Assembly (NCBI RefSeq): GCF_005239135.1
Contig: NZ_QKNX01000003.1
Coordinates: forward strand, 310,001-374,000
Source: Natronomonas salsuginis
Lineage (GTDB): Archaea > Halobacteriota > Halobacteria > Halobacteriales > Haloarculaceae
DNA length: 64,000 nucleotides
Direction of reading: 5' to 3'
Made by a program: the position numbers and the translations under genes
The notes under the pieces: generated by a model
The model's database searches: none
Seen by the model: only the letters and a program-made list of their open reading frames with translations
What the model was told of the DNA's origin: nothing
In this document: positions 60,808 to 64,000 of the stretch, piece by piece
How positions within the stretch are numbered: the stretch's first letter is position 1
Layout: the number at the start of each line of letters is the position of its first letter

Positions 60808-63207
60808 ATGGAGTGGGCCTTGGTCGTCGCGTACCTCCTCGCGCTCGCGGTGTTCGCCGCCCTCGGCGCGCCGATCGCGGCGCTGTGCTTTCGGCACCTC
60901 CCTCGCCGGGGCGCGGCGTTCGCCATTCCGGCGGCGCTGGCCCCGTTCGCGATCGCCGTCTTCTGGATCGGCCAACTCACGTTCGGCCTCCACACGCTCG
61001 CGCTCGGCGTCGCCGTCGTGCTGGCCGGCTCGGTCGCCGCGCTCAGGACGGGTGTCGCCCCCGAGTGGCGGGCCGTGGCGTCGATGTACGGCGTCTTCGT
61101 CGTCGGTTTTCTCGTCATGGTCGTCTTCCGGGCGGCGAGTCCGGGGCTCACGCCGGTCGGCGGCGAGCAGTTCCTCCACTTCGGCCTCGTCAACGCCCTC
61201 GAACGGGCGAACAGCCTGCCGCCGGAGGACATGTGGTTCGCCGGCGAGCCGCTGAAGTACTACTACGGGACGCAACTGCAGGTCACCGGCCTCTCGATGC
61301 TCACCGGGACGCCGGTTCGCTACGGATTCAACCTCGGCATCGCGACGTTCTACGGGCTCCTGTTCGTCGTCGCCTACGGGCTCGGGGGCGCGATCGTCCA
61401 CCGCCGCGGGTATTCGCACCGTCTCGGCGGCGTCTTCGCGGCGTTCTTCGTTGCGCTCGCGGGCCCGACGACGACGACGATTCGCCTCGCGACGCCGCAC
61501 CTGCCCGACGCGATCGCCGAACCGGTCTCTCGCGCCGCGTTCGGCTTCGTCGCCAGCCGGTTCAACGGCGGCGATCTGGCGCGGACGGTCGCGGAGCTGT
61601 CGAACCCGGGCGAGTGGTACTGGTGGTACACGAGGTACGTCGTCCCCGGAACGATCCAAGAGGTGCCGCTGTACTCGTTCGTCAAGGCCGACCTCCACGG
61701 GCACGCGTTCGCGAACGGCTACGTCCTCTTCGCGGGCGCGCTCGCCTTCGCCTACTACGTCACCCCAGCCGCCGACCGCCGGCTCCGGGCCGGGATCCTC
61801 TTCGGGGGCCTCGGGTCGATCGCCGGCCTGTTCGGCTTCATGAACACGTGGTCGCTGCCGACGGTCGCCGGCCTGACCGTGTTGGCCGTCGCGCTCGCCG
61901 ATCCCCATCCGGACACGCTGCTGCCGGCGTCGTGGCGCGAGCGACTTTCGCTTTCGGCGACCGCCGCGGACGACCGCCCCCGCCTCCTCGATGAACTCCG
62001 GCGGCTGACGCTGGCCGTCGTCGCCGGCGGCGTCGTCCTCCTCGTCGGCGTCGCCGTCGCCTCGCCGTTCCTCGTGTTCGGCCACGTCCCGACGAACGAC
62101 GGGATCGGGTTCTTCCCGCCGCGGAGTTCGCTCGGCCCCTTCCTGGTCATCTACGGCGGTCTCGTCGCGGTCTTCGGGCTCTACGTCGCGACGCGCGGCC
62201 GGCCGGCGATCGCCGATGTACCGGGTCGATGGGTGGCCGGCGGCGCGCTCGCGCTCCTCGCGGCCGTCGCGGCGACGATCCTCGCCCTCGATTTCGCCGT
62301 TCTCGCGGTGCTCGGCCCGCTCATCTTCGCCGGCTGGATACTGGTCCGCTCCGGTCGCGGCGACTTCGCCGTCGTCCTGCTGATCGCCGGAACCGGGCTG
62401 CTCCTCTCCTTCGAGGTCGTCCACGCGCGCCTCCCGCTGATCCCCCAACCGCGCTGGAACACGTCGCTGAAGGTCGCCGTGCAGGGGTGGACGCTCGGCG
62501 CGGCCGGCGCGGGGGCGGCGATCGCCGTCCTCCTCGCCCGATCCGCCGAGCGGCTGGCACCTGGCGTGCAGTCCCTGCGATCGACCGCCGCCGATTCGGC
62601 GTCAAACGACGGTCCGACAGCCGACCGCGATCCCGTCCCGACGCTCCGGGCGGCGGGCACGATCGCTCTCGTTGCGATGGTCGTCCTCGCGAGCGCGGTG
62701 TTCCCGGCGATGGTGTTCAGCGTCGAGGTCGGCTCGAAGCTGGACGACTCGCGCTACGATTCCTCGCTCGACGGGTTCGCCTACGTCGAGGCGTTTCACC
62801 CGCAGGAGTACGACGCGCTCCGGTGGCTCGACGAGCGATCGGGCCACCCGACGGTCGTCGAAGCGCCCGGCGACTCCTATCGCTGGACCAGTCCCGCCGC
62901 GACGTACTCGGGGCTCCCGGGGGTGATCGGCTGGGACCACCAAGCGGAGTACCGCAGCGCCGAGGCGTACGAGCGCCGAGTGGCCCACGTCGACGAGCTC
63001 TACACCGCCGAGTGGGACGTCGCCGCCGCCCACCTCGCCCGCTACAACGTCACCTACGTCTACGTCGGCCCGAACGAGATCGAACGATACGGCGAGGACA
63101 TGCGCTCGTTCGACCGCGAGGCGTTCCCCGTCGCGTTCGAGGGCGGCAACGTGACGATCTACGAGATCGACCGCGACGCCCTCTCCGTTTCCGGTCAGGA
63201 ATCGTAG
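60808..63207 (+). CDS. DUF2298 multi-pass membrane protein
   Basis: A 799-residue protein with more than a dozen hydrophobic segments, matching DUF2298 (the archaeal/chloroflexal YYY-motif family): AGEPLKYYYGTQL near 145-157, NPGEWYWWYTRYVVPGTIQEVPLYSF around 270-295 and a soluble C-terminal domain (about 640-799). Such proteins resemble membrane glycosyltransferases of the GT-C type. A TATA-like ACTTATGAG (60777-60785) is 27 bases from the ATG. Confidence 0.87.
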   Translation: MEWALVVAYLLALAVFAALGAPIAALCFRHLPRRGAAFAIPAALAPFAIAVFWIGQLTFGLHTLALGVAVVLAGSVAALRTGVAPEWRAVASMYGVFVVGFLVMVVFRAASPGLTPVGGEQFLHFGLVNALERANSLPPEDMWFAGEPLKYYYGTQLQVTGLSMLTGTPVRYGFNLGIATFYGLLFVVAYGLGGAIVHRRGYSHRLGGVFAAFFVALAGPTTTTIRLATPHLPDAIAEPVSRAAFGFVASRFNGGDLARTVAELSNPGEWYWWYTRYVVPGTIQEVPLYSFVKADLHGHAFANGYVLFAGALAFAYYVTPAADRRLRAGILFGGLGSIAGLFGFMNTWSLPTVAGLTVLAVALADPHPDTLLPASWRERLSLSATAADDRPRLLDELRRLTLAVVAGGVVLLVGVAVASPFLVFGHVPTNDGIGFFPPRSSLGPFLVIYGGLVAVFGLYVATRGRPAIADVPGRWVAGGALALLAAVAATILALDFAVLAVLGPLIFAGWILVRSGRGDFAVVLLIAGTGLLLSFEVVHARLPLIPQPRWNTSLKVAVQGWTLGAAGAGAAIAVLLARSAERLAPGVQSLRSTAADSASNDGPTADRDPVPTLRAAGTIALVAMVVLASAVFPAMVFSVEVGSKLDDSRYDSSLDGFAYVEAFHPQEYDALRWLDERSGHPTVVEAPGDSYRWTSPAATYSGLPGVIGWDHQAEYRSAEAYERRVAHVDELYTAEWDVAAAHLARYNVTYVYVGPNEIERYGEDMRSFDREAFPVAFEGGNVTIYEIDRDALSVSGQES

Positions 63208-63267
63208 TCCCCCCGCTGAAGCGTCGAAAACGCGTGGATTTAACCGCCTGCCTGATGTGCGTGACCT

Positions 63268-63288
63268 ATGAACAGGGAGGGACGATGA
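63268..63288 (+). CDS. six-codon leaderless minigene overlapping the SDR start
   Basis: ATG-AAC-AGG-GAG-GGA-CGA-TGA. The ATG lies 26 bases from the centre of TATA box GATTTAACC (63238-63246), exactly where a leaderless transcript would begin. The TGA overlaps the SDR ATG as ATGA, and the minigene contains GGGAGGGA, a good Shine-Dalgarno site 3-5 bases before the SDR start. It may pass terminating ribosomes to the SDR gene. Translation is not proven. Confidence 0.4.
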   Translation: MNREGR

Positions 63289-64000
63289 CGCTCGACGGGA
63301 CGACCGCGTTCGTCACCGGCGCGAGCCAGGGTATCGGGCGAACTATCGCGCTGACGCTCGCCGAGGAGGGCGCGAACGTCGCCCTCGCCGCCCGCGGCGA
63401 GGGAATTCACGAGACGGCCGCCGCCTTCGACGACTCGCGCGCGCTCGCCGTCGAGACGGACGTGACCGACGAGGAGTCGGTCGCCGCGTCGATCCAGCGG
63501 ACCGTCGAGACGTTCGACGGACTCGACTGTCTCGTGAACAACGCGGGCATCGCCGGCCCCACCGCGCCAGTCGAGGAGGTCACGGTCGGAGAGTGGGAGC
63601 GCACGATGGACGTCAACGTGACCGGCATGTTCCGCTGTGTCAAACACGCGGCTCCGCACCTCCGGGCGAGCGACCGAGGAAGCGTCGTCAACGTCTCCTC
63701 GATCAGCGGAAAGCGCCCCCTGGAGGGCCGAACTCCGTACACGACTTCGAAGATGGCGGTCATCGGACTCACGCGGACGCTGGCGTTCGAACTCGGCGAC
63801 GATGACGTGACCGTCAACGCCGTCTGTCCCGGCGCGACCCGGGGCCCGCGGATCGACCGCGTGATCGAGAACCAGGCCGAACAGCGCGGCGTCTCCTTCG
63901 AGGCGGCGAAGCGCGAGGTGTTCACCGACGACACCGCGCTCGGACGGCTAACAGAACCGGAGGATGTGGCCGGAATGGTCGCTCACCTCGCCAGCGAGCG
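63285..64000 (+). CDS. short-chain dehydrogenase/reductase, truncated by the window end
   Basis: The first 238 residues of an SDR oxidoreductase, likely 3-oxoacyl reductase (FabG) or sugar/steroid dehydrogenase type. The cofactor motif TGASQGIG is at 11-18, NNAG follows, VSSIS carries the catalytic Ser and YTTSK the Tyr and Lys. The C-terminus is not in the window. The ATG at 63285 is preceded by GGGAGGGAC as ribosome binding site. The substrate cannot be told. Confidence 0.9.
   Translation, partial: MTLDGTTAFVTGASQGIGRTIALTLAEEGANVALAARGEGIHETAAAFDDSRALAVETDVTDEESVAASIQRTVETFDGLDCLVNNAGIAGPTAPVEEVTVGEWERTMDVNVTGMFRCVKHAAPHLRASDRGSVVNVSSISGKRPLEGRTPYTTSKMAVIGLTRTLAFELGDDDVTVNAVCPGATRGPRIDRVIENQAEQRGVSFEAAKREVFTDDTALGRLTEPEDVAGMVAHLASE

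Noticed and set aside
1-64000. CRISPR array, rRNA genes or complete insertion sequence
   Set aside because: No regular spaced direct repeats, rRNA-like sequence or transposase gene with terminal repeats was seen in the window.

Overview
The window is a stretch of haloarchaeal chromosome, probably from a Halorubrum-like or related member of the Halobacteria; genus is a guess. The evidence is high G+C coding DNA, strongly acidic proteins, archaeal TATA boxes about 27 bases upstream of start codons (many transcripts look leaderless), and archaeal genes: MCM with inteins, RPA3, XPD-like helicase, Sec61-beta, Tfx, ThiR, archaeal prepilin peptidase and a carrier-protein arginine pathway. No rRNA, CRISPR array or intact insertion sequence was seen. 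One tRNA (Pro, anticodon UGG) is present.

Layout. 0.4-9.5 kb: a co-directional arginine cluster, argG-argH, then argW-argX-argC-argB-argD-argE-argF, in which glutamate is carried on ArgW (LysW-type) while it becomes ornithine, then citrulline, argininosuccinate and arginine. argG has an unusual leader with an arginine-rich short ORF. The argW-argX junction carries a 12-bp direct repeat around 112 bp, two chained short ORFs and a 14-bp hairpin over the argX start. 9.5-18 kb: housekeeping genes (thioredoxin, SecG, XPD/DinG-type helicase, NUDIX, dCTP deaminase, ThiR, methyltransferase, membrane hydrolase) and three conserved haloarchaeal genes of unknown function next to mcm. 18.1-23.4 kb: mcm on the minus strand, interrupted by two inteins that fill 60 percent of the reading frame.

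23.5-28.6 kb: an accessory surface-protein region of visibly lower G+C: a DUF5305-like membrane protein, a Tat/Sec-exported protein, an S26 signal peptidase with an added membrane/extracytoplasmic half, a membrane-anchored winged-helix protein and a second small exported protein resembling the first. The layout recalls bacterial SipW-TasA loci and is the best candidate for an undescribed system here; tRNA-Pro lies at its right edge. 28.8-41.3 kb: BofA-like protein, DUF5814 helicase, UvrB, MFS transporter, two-gene ABC exporter, flippase-like protein plus glycosyltransferase, and an aspartate-type aminotransferase.

41.5-54.5 kb: small haloarchaeal families (DUF7093, DUF5611, DUF302), a radical SAM protein with unusual Cys spacing, an AT-rich islet at 44.2-44.9 kb with a small membrane protein and a candidate structured RNA, TRAM and Tfx proteins, an SDR lacking its catalytic residues, the rpa3 operon, prepilin peptidase, GuaA glutaminase subunit, a second ABC exporter and threonine dehydratase. 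54.5-64 kb: a glutamate-cysteine-ligase-like enzyme, a large FAD/Fe-S oxidase of D-lactate dehydrogenase type, a PQQ-like propeller protein, a DUF2298 membrane protein, and an SDR running off the window.

Functions are inferred from reading translations and motifs; no database search was run.
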